Assembly: GCA_036821845.1 (NCBI GenBank)
Contig: DAISIT010000012.1
Coordinates: 1-50,076 of the forward strand
Length of the DNA: 50,076 nt
Direction of reading: 5' to 3'
DNA from: JAEUMD01 sp937950105
GTDB lineage: Bacteria; Pseudomonadota; Alphaproteobacteria; Rhizobiales; Hyphomicrobiaceae
Numbering within the stretch: the stretch's first letter is position 1; every line of letters begins with the position of its first letter. A model generated the notes under the pieces. The model was not told where the DNA came from, searched no databases, and saw only the letters and a program-made list of their open reading frames with translations. The position numbers and the translations under genes are program-made. Of this stretch, positions 18,590 to 27,713 are shown one piece after another.

Positions 18590-21500
18590 CTATTCAGCGG
18601 CTTGCCGCGAGATCGCGATCTTCGAAAGGATAGCGCGCAAGGCGCCGGCCTTCAGCGGTTTTCGCAACAGCGGGATGTCGTAGGCGCGCACTTCGCGCTG
18701 CACCTCGAGGCTGTGATCGGCGGTGATGAGGACCGCCGGTACCTGCAAGGCCATGTCCTTGCGGATGCGCACGACGGCGTCGATGCCGGTGCCGCTGTCG
18801 AGATGATAATCGGCCAGGATGATGTCGGGCAGCTGCGCACTGCCGGCCAGCACGTCGAGGGCTTCGGTGGCGCTGGCGGCGGTGCGCACGTGGCAGCCCC
18901 AGCCGGCGAGCAGCGTCTCCATCCCGGCGAGCACGGCCGGCTCGTTGTCGATGCACAGCACGGAGCAGCCCGCCAGATTGCCCGGAACGGGGGCCGCGGC
19001 TGCGGCCGGCGCCGCGATCCGGCGCGGCTCGGCGCGCGGAATGCGGACGGCGAAGGTGGAGCCGCGCAAGGGTCGTGAAACGAGCTCGATTGGATGCTCG
19101 AGGATGCGGCAGATGCGCTCGACGATCGACAGGCCGAGACCGAGGCCGCGCACGTTGCTGCCCGGTCCTTCGAGGCGCTGGAACTCCTTGAAGATGACGG
19201 TGCGCTTGTCCTCGGGAATGCCGGGGCCGGTGTCGAGGACCTGCACGACGATGGTATCGCCGCAGGCGCGCGCGCCGAGCAGCACACCGCCGGTGCGCGT
19301 GTACTTGATGCCATTGGAGACGAGGTTCTGGAGCACGCGGCGGAGCAGGCGGCGGTCGGAGCGCACCCACAGCGTCGACGGGAATACGCGCAGCTCCAGC
19401 CCCTTCTCGCGAGCCATGGGCTCGAACTCGAGCTTCAGCTGCGCGAACACTTCGGCAAGCGGGAACTCGCTCGGTTCCGGTTCGAGGCGGCCGGCGTCCA
19501 TGCGCGAAATCTCGATCAGCGTCGAAAAGATCTCTTCGACCGCGGATAGCGAGGCATCGACGTTCTGCGCAAGGGTCAGGTCCTTCGTCTCGAGCGGCCG
19601 TTCGACGAGGCTGGTCGCGTAGAGACGCGCGGCGTTGAGCGGCTGCAGGATGTCGTGGCTCGCCGCGGCCAGGAACCGGGTCTTGTCGAGGTTGGCCTGG
19701 TCGGCCTTCGATTTGGCGACCGCGAGCGCGGCGTTCACTTCGAGCAATTCGGCTGTGCGCTCGCGCACGCGCCTTTCGAGCGATTCATTGGCGCGGGCGA
19801 GCGCGTTGGCGGCGGCGACGCGGTCGGTGATGTCGGAGAAGGTGGTGACGATGCCGCCCTGCGGCATGGCGCTGGTGCGGATCTCGATCTGGCGGCGGCC
19901 GTCGAGAATGCGCTCCTGGAACGTCTCCTTCTTCACCGCGAGGCGGTAGATGCGGCTCTCGACGAGGCGGTCGATGTCGCCCGGGCCGAAGTCGCCGCGC
20001 TCGGCGCAGACGCGCAGGATGCGTTCGAGTGGTGTGCCGACGCGGCCGATGTCGGACGGCAGGTCGAGCAGATCGCGGAACTGGCGGTTCCAGCAGATCA
20101 GCCGCATTTCCTTGTCGAACACCGAAAGGCCGTGACGCACCTGATCGAGCGCCGACTGCAGCAGGTCGCGGTTGTACTGCAGCGCTTCGGAGGCATCGTC
20201 GAGCAGACGCATGGCCGACTGGCTGGAGACGCTGCCGCGCTTCAGAAGCAGAGAGAGAACGAGGCGCGCGGAGGCGGCGCCGATGGCGCTCGACAGCAGG
20301 TTTTCGGCGAAGCGCACCGCGGGGATGTCGGCTTCGGCATCCGGAGAGGCGATACTGTTGCGGCTGGCACGGTATTCCTGGAACGAGCGGGCGGCGCGGT
20401 CGGCTCCGAGATAGCGGCCGACGCAGCTCTCGAGTTCGGCCAGCGTCACGTTCGACCGCCACAGCTTGTAGGCCGGCATCGGAGCGCCGCGTGGTGGTTC
20501 GTCCTGCACGAACAGCTGCGCCTGCAGACGCTCGATCGGTACCGGCGCGCGCAGCAGCGACACGAACAGATAGGTGAGGACGTTGGCTGAAAGGCTCCAC
20601 AGAACGCTGTGCGTCAGCGGCTCGAACTGCAGGAAGAACAGCGCCTGCGGCCTGAGCATGGTGATGCCGAACGGGCCGTCGAGCAGCACGTCCTGCGGCA
20701 GCCAGCCGGCCGAGACGACCCACGGCAGCACCAGCGTGTAGGCCCACATGCCGGTGCCGGCGAGCATGCCGGCGATGGCGCCGCGCGCGGTGCCCTTGCG
20801 CCAGATGAGTCCGAGGAAGAAGGCGGGAGCAAACTGCGCCACCGCGGCGAACGACATCAGACCGATCGCGGCGAGGCCGCGCGAGTGTCCGAGCGTGTGA
20901 TAGACGAGGTAGCCGAGCAGCAGCAGGACGGCGATGGTGATGCGCCGGATCAGCATCAGCCGGCCGGCCATGTCGCGCGTCTGTGACGGGTCGGACGCGT
21001 CGCGGCGCAACAGCAGCGGCACGACGAGGCTGTTGCACACCATGATGGAAAGCGCGACCGACTCGACGATCACCATCGCCGTCGCCGCCGAGAGGCCGCC
21101 GACGAAAGCGACCAGCGCCAGCGCCGGGCTTTGGATCGCCATCGGCAGCGCCAGCATGTAGAAATCCGGATCGCGTGGCGTCTCCGAGAACGTCATCAGG
21201 CCGCTGGCAGCGATCGGCACCACGAACAGGTTGATGAGTACGAGGTAGAGCGGGAACAGCCACGCCGCGCGCTTCAGTTCTTCATCGCTCTTGTTCTCGA
21301 CGATGGCGACGTGGAACTGCCGCGGCAGCAGCAGGATCGCCGAGAAGCTCAGCATCGTCACGGTCAGCCAGGTGCCGCCGTTGAGGCCCTGACCGAAGCG
21401 CTCGAGCACGTTCGGGCTCTCAGCCAGACGGGCGGCGAACGCGCCGACGCCGCCGAACAGCGTGTAGATCACCGCGACGCCGACGGCGATGAAGGCGAAC

Positions 21501-22126
21501 AGCTTGACGACGCTCTCGGCGGCGACGGCGAGCATCAGGCCTTCCTGGCTTTCCGTCGCATCGACGTGGCGCGTGCCGAACAGCACGGCGAACAGCGCCA
21601 GCGCCAGCGTGATGAGGAAGGCCGTGTCGGCGAAGCCGAGGCCGAGCGGCTGCAAAACGCCATCGCGCATGACGGCGGCGCCCACCACGGTTTCGACCGA
21701 TACCGAGATCGCCTTCAGCTGCAGCGCGATGTAGGGCATCAGCCCGAGCATGGCGACGACGGTGACCACGGCAGCGACCGCAAAACTCTTGCCGTAGCGT
21801 GCCGACATGAAGTCGGCGACCGACGTCAAGTTCTGGCTCTTGGCGATGCGTGCCACCTTGAGCAGCAGCGGCTGGCCAAGCAGGAACATCAGCATCGGGC
21901 CGATGTACACCGGCAGGAAATCGAACCCGGTGGTGGCGGCGAGGCCGACGCTGCCGAAGAATGTCCATGAGGTGCAATAGACCGCGAGGGACAGCGCGTA
22001 GACCATCGGCCGGCCGGTCGCCTGCGCCTTGGCGCGGCGCGCGCGCCGGTCGCCCACCCATGCCAGCGCGAAGAGCGCGCACAGGTAGAGCAGTGCTACG
22101 GCGACGATGACCCGGCCGTCGATCAT
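18590..22126 (-). CDS. Hybrid sensor kinase with SSS transporter domain (CrbS/MxtR-like)
   Basis: 1178 residues. Order: sodium:solute symporter-like membrane domain (about 1-530, 13 or so helices), STAC region (about 550-625), PAS domain (about 655-770), coiled coil, dimerisation helix with phospho-acceptor H824 (AAASHDILQPL), ATPase with DTGPGIP (965-971) and GLGLGLS (994-1000), then a C-terminal receiver with D1106. CrbS and MxtR have this layout and govern the acetate switch with a LuxR-type partner; the regulator at 17626 is the obvious candidate. The SSS domain may sense or transport the ligand. No strong ribosome binding site is seen at ATG 22126. Confidence 0.92.
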   Translation of the reverse strand: MIDGRVIVAVALLYLCALFALAWVGDRRARRAKAQATGRPMVYALSLAVYCTSWTFFGSVGLAATTGFDFLPVYIGPMLMFLLGQPLLLKVARIAKSQNLTSVADFMSARYGKSFAVAAVVTVVAMLGLMPYIALQLKAISVSVETVVGAAVMRDGVLQPLGLGFADTAFLITLALALFAVLFGTRHVDATESQEGLMLAVAAESVVKLFAFIAVGVAVIYTLFGGVGAFAARLAESPNVLERFGQGLNGGTWLTVTMLSFSAILLLPRQFHVAIVENKSDEELKRAAWLFPLYLVLINLFVVPIAASGLMTFSETPRDPDFYMLALPMAIQSPALALVAFVGGLSAATAMVIVESVALSIMVCNSLVVPLLLRRDASDPSQTRDMAGRLMLIRRITIAVLLLLGYLVYHTLGHSRGLAAIGLMSFAAVAQFAPAFFLGLIWRKGTARGAIAGMLAGTGMWAYTLVLPWVVSAGWLPQDVLLDGPFGITMLRPQALFFLQFEPLTHSVLWSLSANVLTYLFVSLLRAPVPIERLQAQLFVQDEPPRGAPMPAYKLWRSNVTLAELESCVGRYLGADRAARSFQEYRASRNSIASPDAEADIPAVRFAENLLSSAIGAASARLVLSLLLKRGSVSSQSAMRLLDDASEALQYNRDLLQSALDQVRHGLSVFDKEMRLICWNRQFRDLLDLPSDIGRVGTPLERILRVCAERGDFGPGDIDRLVESRIYRLAVKKETFQERILDGRRQIEIRTSAMPQGGIVTTFSDITDRVAAANALARANESLERRVRERTAELLEVNAALAVAKSKADQANLDKTRFLAAASHDILQPLNAARLYATSLVERPLETKDLTLAQNVDASLSAVEEIFSTLIEISRMDAGRLEPEPSEFPLAEVFAQLKLEFEPMAREKGLELRVFPSTLWVRSDRRLLRRVLQNLVSNGIKYTRTGGVLLGARACGDTIVVQVLDTGPGIPEDKRTVIFKEFQRLEGPGSNVRGLGLGLSIVERICRILEHPIELVSRPLRGSTFAVRIPRAEPRRIAAPAAAAAPVPGNLAGCSVLCIDNEPAVLAGMETLLAGWGCHVRTAASATEALDVLAGSAQLPDIILADYHLDSGTGIDAVVRIRKDMALQVPAVLITADHSLEVQREVRAYDIPLLRKPLKAGALRAILSKIAISRQAAE

Positions 22127-22467
22127 GGGAGTCCGATTGAGAGGTCAAGGCCCGTCGCGGGCCGGTGCGAGGCTGGAGCGTGCAAGGCTCGAATTTGCCT
22201 CATGTCCGAGGCAATTGCCACCGTTGCGACGTGTCTGCGTTATCTGCCGGAAACGCCGGCCGCAGCGCGCTCCATTCATGCGCCGTAGCGGCATAATTCC
22301 ATATCTCTTTCGTGAAAGCCCTCCGATTGTTCCTCTTGACGACTCCGCATAAGGTGCATTGCGACCGAGATGTGTGGGCGGAGCAATCGCGCGCGCCGGC
22401 GGTTCGTCTATTCGGTTGGGGAGCGGAGCGGCGCAAGGCTGGCCCGCGGCAAGAAGGGGAACACCTC
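22127..22467. other. Divergent intergenic region
   Basis: About 340 bases between the kinase and mscL. It contains CTTTCGTGAAAG, a near-palindrome at about 22306-22317, in a locally AT-rich patch. Otherwise I see nothing. Confidence 0.4.
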
Positions 22468-22875
22468 ATGGGCATGCTGCAAGAGTTCAAGGATTTCGCC
22501 GTCAAGGGCAACGTCGTCGACATGGCGGTCGGTATCATCATCGGCGGCGCCTTCGGCACCATCGTGAAGTCGCTGGTCGAGGACGTGATCATGCCGCCGA
22601 TCGGCATGCTGCTCGGCGGCGTCGATTTCTCGGACATCAAGGTGCCTCTGAAGGCGGCGGCCGACGGCAAGGATGCCGTCACCATGAACATCGGCGCGTT
22701 CATCAACAACGTGATCAGCTTCCTGATCGTCGCCTGGGCCGTCTTCATGTTGGTCAAGGGCATCAATACGCTGAAGAAGCGCTTCGAGAAGGAGCAGGCT
22801 GCGCCGGCACCGGCCGGCCCCTCGTCGACAGATCTGCTGCTGATGGAAATCCGCGATACGCTGAAGACGAAGTGA
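22468..22875 (+). CDS. mscL: Large-conductance mechanosensitive channel
   Basis: 135 residues, the same size as E. coli MscL (136). The N-terminal FKDFAVKGNVVDMAVGIIIGGAFG helix and the second membrane helix with its basic tail (INTLKKRFEKEQ) are diagnostic. MscL opens on membrane tension to release solutes during osmotic downshock. AAGGGGA lies upstream of the ATG at 22468. The gene is followed by a strong rho-independent terminator. Confidence 0.97.
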   Translation: MGMLQEFKDFAVKGNVVDMAVGIIIGGAFGTIVKSLVEDVIMPPIGMLLGGVDFSDIKVPLKAAADGKDAVTMNIGAFINNVISFLIVAWAVFMLVKGINTLKKRFEKEQAAPAPAGPSSTDLLLMEIRDTLKTK

Positions 22876-22898
22876 TCGCGTAGATCATTTGCGCGACG

Positions 22899-22931
22899 AA
22901 AGCCCCGCCGTGAGAAACGGCGGGGCTTTTT
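22899..22931 (+). terminator. Rho-independent terminator after mscL
   Basis: Stem AGCCCCGCCG at 22901-22910 pairs with CGGCGGGGCT, with a TGAGAAA loop, followed by five T on the plus strand. The flanking A-run makes it usable on the minus strand too, so it may also end the convergent radical SAM transcript. Confidence 0.93.
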
Positions 22932-22959
22932 GCGTTTCACAAACGCGTTCCGTCAATGG

Positions 22960-23949
22960 TCACGAGCAGCTGCCGCCGCCGAGCACGCAGAATTTGGCGC
23001 AATGCGGGTGGCAGAGTTTGACAGCGCCGTTCGCGAACATGCCGCCGTCAGCTTGCGCGGCTTCCGCCAGGGTTGCACCCATTTCGAAGGCCTGATCGTA
23101 GGGCAGCAGCGTGCACGGCAGAACGACGGGGCGCGCGGCATCCTTGCGTTTCACGACCATGCGCGAATGCGCGCACATCATATCGTTCGGGCTCTTGTGC
23201 AGGATGCCCCAGCAGGCGGTGGTGATCTCGGGCACGTCCCGCTTGCCGTCCATTTCCGGAAACAGCACCAGCTCCGTGCGGTTTCCCGAATCGACGGCCC
23301 AGCCGCGCCGTGCGATCAGCGCCGCGTATCCTGCGCGCGCGTCGGCCTCGCTCTCGCCCCAGCAGGTGCGCCCGGCGATGGCGGTGCGGATGCCGCGGGC
23401 GGCGAGCCAGTCCATGCCCTCGGCCGTCTTGTCGAAGGTGCCGGCGCCGCGCTCCTTGTCGTGCAGCGCGCTGGTGTGATGATCGATGCTGACCCGCAGC
23501 GTGAGACGCGCGCCAAAAGCCTCGTGCAATGCTTCGAGCCCGCTGGCGACGCGCGGCCTGAGCATCGGCGCCATGGCGTTGGTGAGCACGAGCACCTCGA
23601 AGCCGCGCTGCAGGGCGGCGTCCATCATGGCGATGATCTCGCCGTTGAGGAACGGCTCGCCGCCGGTGAAGCCGATTTCGCGCGTGCCGAGCGCGCGCGC
23701 CTCCTCGAGCAGCGGGACGACCTCGGCGAGCGAGAGGTAGGCGAGGCGGTCGTTGCTCGGGCTCGATTCGATGTAGCAGTTGGCGCAGGTAATGTTGCAG
23801 AGTGAGCCTGTGTTGATCCAGAGCGTGTCGAGGGACACGAGGCCGACTTCGGCGCGCACCTCGCCCTTGAGCGTCCGGTCGGGATCGCGAAACTTGCCGG
23901 CGTTCGGATCCGCAGTCACGGCGGCGGTGTCGGCATGAAGCGTCGTCAT
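22960..23949 (-). CDS. Radical SAM protein with Cys-rich C-terminal tail
   Basis: 329 residues. The radical SAM cluster motif CNITCANC (C51, C55, C58) and the SAM-binding FTGGEPF are clear, with a barrel-like middle part. A second set of cysteines is at CCW and MMC (about residues 220-235), and the tail reads KLCHPHCAKFC then GGGSC, which could bind a further Fe-S cluster or metal. The substrate is unknown, and no peptide precursor, SPASM-type partner or biosynthetic operon is visible nearby. ATG 23949 has GAGG upstream; it is preferred to an upstream frame without motifs. Confidence 0.85.
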   Translation of the reverse strand: MTTLHADTAAVTADPNAGKFRDPDRTLKGEVRAEVGLVSLDTLWINTGSLCNITCANCYIESSPSNDRLAYLSLAEVVPLLEEARALGTREIGFTGGEPFLNGEIIAMMDAALQRGFEVLVLTNAMAPMLRPRVASGLEALHEAFGARLTLRVSIDHHTSALHDKERGAGTFDKTAEGMDWLAARGIRTAIAGRTCWGESEADARAGYAALIARRGWAVDSGNRTELVLFPEMDGKRDVPEITTACWGILHKSPNDMMCAHSRMVVKRKDAARPVVLPCTLLPYDQAFEMGATLAEAAQADGGMFANGAVKLCHPHCAKFCVLGGGSCS

Positions 23950-24127
23950 GATCCCTCGTCGAGCAGCGCCGGCGGGCCGGCTCCCCGGTTTCATATAGCA
24001 ACCGGTCGGCAGTGTTCCACCTGCGGAGGCGATCGACGGCTGCGCGGGCATCGCGCGGAGCTTTGCGCGGGGCCGCGCCATGTGCTAATCGAGCCGTCGG
24101 CCGCAGGCTTGCTCGATTGCCCTGCGT

Positions 24128-24201
24128 GCGGGTGTAGCTCAATGGTAGAGCAGGAGCTTCCCAAGCTCACGACGAGGGTTCGATTCCCTTCACCCGCTCC
24201 A
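24128..24201 (+). tRNA. tRNA-Gly (anticodon CCC)
   Basis: 74-nt cloverleaf with acceptor GCGGGTG/CACCCGC, D arm GCTC/GAGC, anticodon loop TTCCCAA (anticodon CCC) on a stem with one G-A end mismatch, T arm GAGGG/CCCTT around TTCGATT, discriminator T and encoded CCA. No integrase gene follows it. Confidence 0.96.
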
Positions 24202-24453
24202 TTCACAAGCAAATGCTGAGTGTAGCGATCGGAAAAGCGGTGCTGCGGACGCGGTGCGTCGCGCGTTCAAGCCATACGTCAGGCGAATGTGGCAGGTGAG
24301 CGACGTTAGCACGCGCACACTGCAGATTTGCTGCGCAGCAGCGTCGATTCATGCTCGACGGGAGCCATTGTCCAATGGAGATTTGCTCCATTGCGTGCTC
24401 GCCACGTGATTCGATTTCCACGGTGCGCGACACGGGCACGACTGGGGGGCGGT

Positions 24454-24639
24454 GTGAAATCTGCGATCGTTACGGCCATGAGCCATGCCGGGTTGCTTCT
24501 CGGCGGCCTTCTTCTTGTCTGGACCGTTCCGCCCTTCAACGGCGACGCTCATTTCTGGGTGCCGGCGTTCGCCGCCGTGCAGATCTGGCTGTATTTCTTC
24601 GTGCGCGCCGGCCGCACCGTTCGCCGCTCCGATCAATAG
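24454..24639 (+). CDS. Possible small membrane protein
   Basis: 61-residue ORF starting with GTG at 24454, with a GGGGGG run a few bases upstream. Two hydrophobic segments (about 8-25 and 33-50) are followed by a basic tail (RAGRTVRRSDQ). No family is recognised. The membrane-protein pattern and upstream G-run support it, but its size and GC-rich context make a chance frame possible. Confidence 0.4.
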   Translation: MKSAIVTAMSHAGLLLGGLLLVWTVPPFNGDAHFWVPAFAAVQIWLYFFVRAGRTVRRSDQ

Positions 24640-24841
24640 GGCGAAAACTGTGGCGACGTTAGCGCCCGCAGGCGCGTGACGCCGCTCGTCGCGCTCCGGA
24701 TGCATTCCAGCGTCGCACGCGTTTGTCGCACGCGCGCTGGATGGCCGGGGCAAGCCCGGCCTTGACGAAATACGAAGCGGCGGAAGTCAGCGCTGATGCG
24801 GCTCACCCCGCATTCGCTGCTCAGCTCCTCTCGATCCAGAC

Positions 24842-25714
24842 TTAACTCAACGCGTCGCGCATGGTCTGGCCGACGCGACTGGCGTCGTGGGCGATGTGCA
24901 CGCCCGCGCGTTCCAGCGCCGCGATCTTCTGTGTGGCGCTGCCGGCACCGCGGGTGGCGAGTGCACCGGCGTGGCCCATGCGGCGCTCCGGCGGAGCATG
25001 CCGTCCTGCTACCAGCGCGACGACCGGCTTCTTCGGCTTGCGGCGCTGAATGACGTCGGCCACAGCCTCCTCCTCGGAGCCGCCGATCTCGCCGATGACG
25101 ATGATGCCGTCGGTATCGGGGTCGTCGAGGAACAGCTCCAGTGCTTCGGGCAAACTGAGCCCATGAACCGGATCACCGCCGACGCCGACCGTGGTCGATT
25201 GCCCGAGGCCGGCGTTGGTCGTCTGCAGCACCACTTCGCTGGTCAGCGAGGCCGAGCGCGAGGCGATGCCGATGCGGCCCTTGCGGGCGTCGACGGTCGC
25301 CATGACGCCGAGCTGCCCGAGCCCGGGGGCCAGCACGCCCTGACTGTTCGGACCGACGAGCCTCGTTTTCGATCCGGCGAGCGCCTGGCGCACCCGCACC
25401 ATGTCGAGCACCGGCACCCGCTCGGTGACGCACACGATGAGTTCGAGTTCCGCCTCGATCGCCTCGATCATGGCGGCAGCAGCATGCTGGGGCGGCACGA
25501 ACACGAGGCTCGCCGAAGCCCCCGTGGCGCCCTTCGCCTCCCCGACGCTGGCGTAGACCGGCAGGTCGAGATGCGTGCGGCCGCCCTTGCCCGGCACCAC
25601 TCCGGCGACCAGCCTGGTGCCGTAGGACAGCATGCGGCCGCAATGGAACGTCGCCGTGCGCCCCGTGAGCCCCTGGCACATGACCTTGGTTTCGGGTGTG
25701 ACGAGAATGGCCAT
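24842..25714 (-). CDS. Succinyl-CoA synthetase alpha-like subunit of a divergent acyl-CoA ligase
   Basis: 290 residues, the size of SucD. The CoA-binding N-terminal half (VMCQGLTGRTATFH) and the ligase half with active-site histidine H248 (MGHAGAL) are present. Differences from typical SucD include GPNSQG for GPNCPG and SRSASLTSE for SRSGTLTYE. The ATG overlaps the beta-subunit stop by one base (TGATG). The pair probably forms an acid-CoA ligase (ADP- or GDP-forming) by way of a phosphohistidine. Succinate, malate (MtkAB-like) or another acid are all possible. No TCA or serine-cycle genes flank it. Confidence 0.82.
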   Translation of the reverse strand: MAILVTPETKVMCQGLTGRTATFHCGRMLSYGTRLVAGVVPGKGGRTHLDLPVYASVGEAKGATGASASLVFVPPQHAAAAMIEAIEAELELIVCVTERVPVLDMVRVRQALAGSKTRLVGPNSQGVLAPGLGQLGVMATVDARKGRIGIASRSASLTSEVVLQTTNAGLGQSTTVGVGGDPVHGLSLPEALELFLDDPDTDGIIVIGEIGGSEEEAVADVIQRRKPKKPVVALVAGRHAPPERRMGHAGALATRGAGSATQKIAALERAGVHIAHDASRVGQTMRDALS

Positions 25715-26892
25715 CAGGCTGCCTCCTTGCGGGCGGCGAGCGCCGCGATGCGCGCGGCCTCCGCCATGTCGTTGGCACTGGTGTAGGCGATGCCGCTGTT
25801 CTTGAGCACGGTCGCTGCATAGGCCGCGTTGTTGCCGGCGAAGCGGATCACCAGCGGAACCCGGCGCGCGCTTCGGCGCATGGCCACGGCGATGCCCTCG
25901 GCGATGGTATCGCAACGCTGCATGCCGCCGCCGTGCACGTTGACGAGGATCGCGCGTACCTGCGGGTTGGCGAGAATGAGCCCGAAGCCGTGCGCGATGT
26001 CGAGGCTCGATGCCGTGGTGCGGATGTCCATGAAGTTCGCCGGGCGTCCGCCCGCGTCCGCCAGCAGGTCGATGGTCGCCAGCGCCAGGCCGGCGCCGTT
26101 GACGACGCAGCCGATGCTGCCATCGAGCTTCAGGTAGTTGAGCTGGTGTTCCTGTGCCTCGAGTTCGTCGCGGTCGGGCGCGATCGCGGCGGATTTGAAA
26201 CGCGCGAGGTCGCCCCGGCGGAACAGCGCGTTGTCGTCGATGGTGACCTTGGCGTCGAGGGCGACGAGGTGGCCGCTCTCGGTGACGGCAAGAGGATTGA
26301 TCTCGGTGAGCGTGGCGTCGGAGGCGACGAAGGCGGCCGCGAGGTTCTGCATCACGACTGCGACGCCCTCGGCGATGCGCGGATCACTCTCGATGCTGCG
26401 CGCGAACGCGGCGAAGTCTCCGGTGAGTCGCGCTCCGTCGAGCCGCAGCGGCAGGCGCTGGATGAGCAGGGAGTCACCGCGGGCGCGTGTCTCGATGTCG
26501 TCGCCACCCTTGGCGCTGGCGAGCATGACGACCTCGCCCGACAGCGGATCGATGGTGATGGCGAGGTAGAGCATGCGGCGCGCGATCACCTGCTCTTCGA
26601 TCTGCACCGCCTTGACGCGGGCGGCGTTGGGGCCGGTCTGACTGGTCACCAGTTCGTTGCCGAGCAGGGCGCGCGCCGCCGTCTCGACCTCGACGGGTGT
26701 CGAGGCGAAACGGATGCCGCCAGCGCTCATGCGGTCGCCGGCGAGGATTTGCGCCTTGACGACGAAGCCCGTGCAGCCGAGCCGGCGAGCAGCTTGTCCC
26801 GCGGCGTCGACGGTCTCGGCGACCTCGCTGATGGGAACCGGAATTCCATAGGCCGAAAGCAGGCGCTTGGCCTGATGCTCGTAGAGATCCAT
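25714..26892 (-). CDS. Succinyl-CoA synthetase beta-like (ATP-grasp) subunit of a divergent acyl-CoA ligase
   Basis: 392 residues with SucC-like size and order: ATP-grasp domain (MDLYEHQAKRLL, VVKAQI, EINPLAV, ALDAKVTIDDNA) and a C-terminal CoA-ligase domain (VNGAGLALATIDL). Conserved motifs are altered: AGDRMSAGG for the usual AGGRGKAGG (about 51-59), DIRTTAS for DVGGGA (289-295) and VHGGGMQRCD for IFGGIMRCD (319-328). This argues for a paralogue with changed substrate rather than the housekeeping TCA enzyme. It is first in the two-gene operon. Confidence 0.82.
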   Translation of the reverse strand: MDLYEHQAKRLLSAYGIPVPISEVAETVDAAGQAARRLGCTGFVVKAQILAGDRMSAGGIRFASTPVEVETAARALLGNELVTSQTGPNAARVKAVQIEEQVIARRMLYLAITIDPLSGEVVMLASAKGGDDIETRARGDSLLIQRLPLRLDGARLTGDFAAFARSIESDPRIAEGVAVVMQNLAAAFVASDATLTEINPLAVTESGHLVALDAKVTIDDNALFRRGDLARFKSAAIAPDRDELEAQEHQLNYLKLDGSIGCVVNGAGLALATIDLLADAGGRPANFMDIRTTASSLDIAHGFGLILANPQVRAILVNVHGGGMQRCDTIAEGIAVAMRRSARRVPLVIRFAGNNAAYAATVLKNSGIAYTSANDMAEAARIAALAARKEAA

Positions 26893-27713
26893 GGCGTACC
26901 TCCCGAGGTCGAGCGACGGTGCGGCATGCCGCCCGGCAGCTTCCGTTGCGCGCCAGTCGTCGCATGTCGCGGTGCGGCTGGCCTTTTGCTGGTGTGATCA
27001 CCAGTGCGTCGATCGTGCCACACGCCGAAGAGGCGCGTCGAGCGGCGGTCCGCAGAGGGCGGCACATCGAGGTGCCAGACCGTTCACTCGACGCAAGGTC
27101 GGGGCAACCAACTTGGTATACAATATGCCATAGAAGCTGTGTTGTCGAGCTTTTTCGGGGTTCGAAGAAAGCGTGCCGGTCTGGAAACCGATGCTGCGGC
27201 TTGCCGGTCTTCGGCTTAGCGCCGTGTCGGCTGCAGCGTACGAAGCGCCGTGAGATACCTCGTCGGGCCGCATGCGGGTCCGTCGTCGCGCGGCTGGAAA
27301 GCTTGCGGCCGCCGTCAACTTAAACCACCCCGGCAGCACGGCGATGTCGGCCGGTCGGCGTCGGCGGAAGCGATGCGCCGAACGGGGCTGTGGCGGCGGC
27401 GTGCGGCGCGGCCGATGCCAGGCAGGCTCAAGCCTGTCGAGCATCAGAGTTGCACTCGTGATTGCCACCACCATGGTCGTATTGCGCGGTCGGGTGTGTT
27501 CGGCAGGGAACTCGTCAGCGTCGAGGACATTTCGCATTTCATCAGCGTTGCACGGTTGAGAGGCACCGCGCTGCCTTCTTGGGCAGCGCGCCGGGGTTTC
27601 AACACCGCAATCACTCCGATAGACTCGGCGCTTCGAGGGACGGCGCGATCCGTGCAAGGGCGCGTCAGGGCGCGTCGCGAACCGGCGACGCGAAAGGAAC
27701 GGCGAGGACGGTC
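26893..27713. other. Long divergent intergenic region
   Basis: About 820 bases between the ligase operon and the ATP-grasp operon. It contains TGGTATACAATATGCCA at 27114-27130, an imperfect inverted repeat that resembles the palindrome near aceK. Open frames present have no recognisable motifs. No RNA gene was found. Confidence 0.5.
27114..27130. promoter_or_regulatory. Imperfect palindrome TGGTATACAATATGCCA
   Basis: The arms TGGTATA and TATGCCA pair in six of seven positions. It shares TGGTATAC with the perfect palindrome at 5839-5852. It lies 222 bases upstream of the ligase operon start. An operator role is inference. Confidence 0.35.

Noticed and set aside
17199..18683. Long plus-strand open frame overlapping the response regulator
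   Set aside because: It reads through the regulator in another frame and the 111-base repeat; its length is a result of the period being a multiple of three.
24128..24201. tRNA-Gly as an attachment site for an island
   Set aside because: No integrase, direct repeat of the tRNA end or mobile genes are seen nearby.
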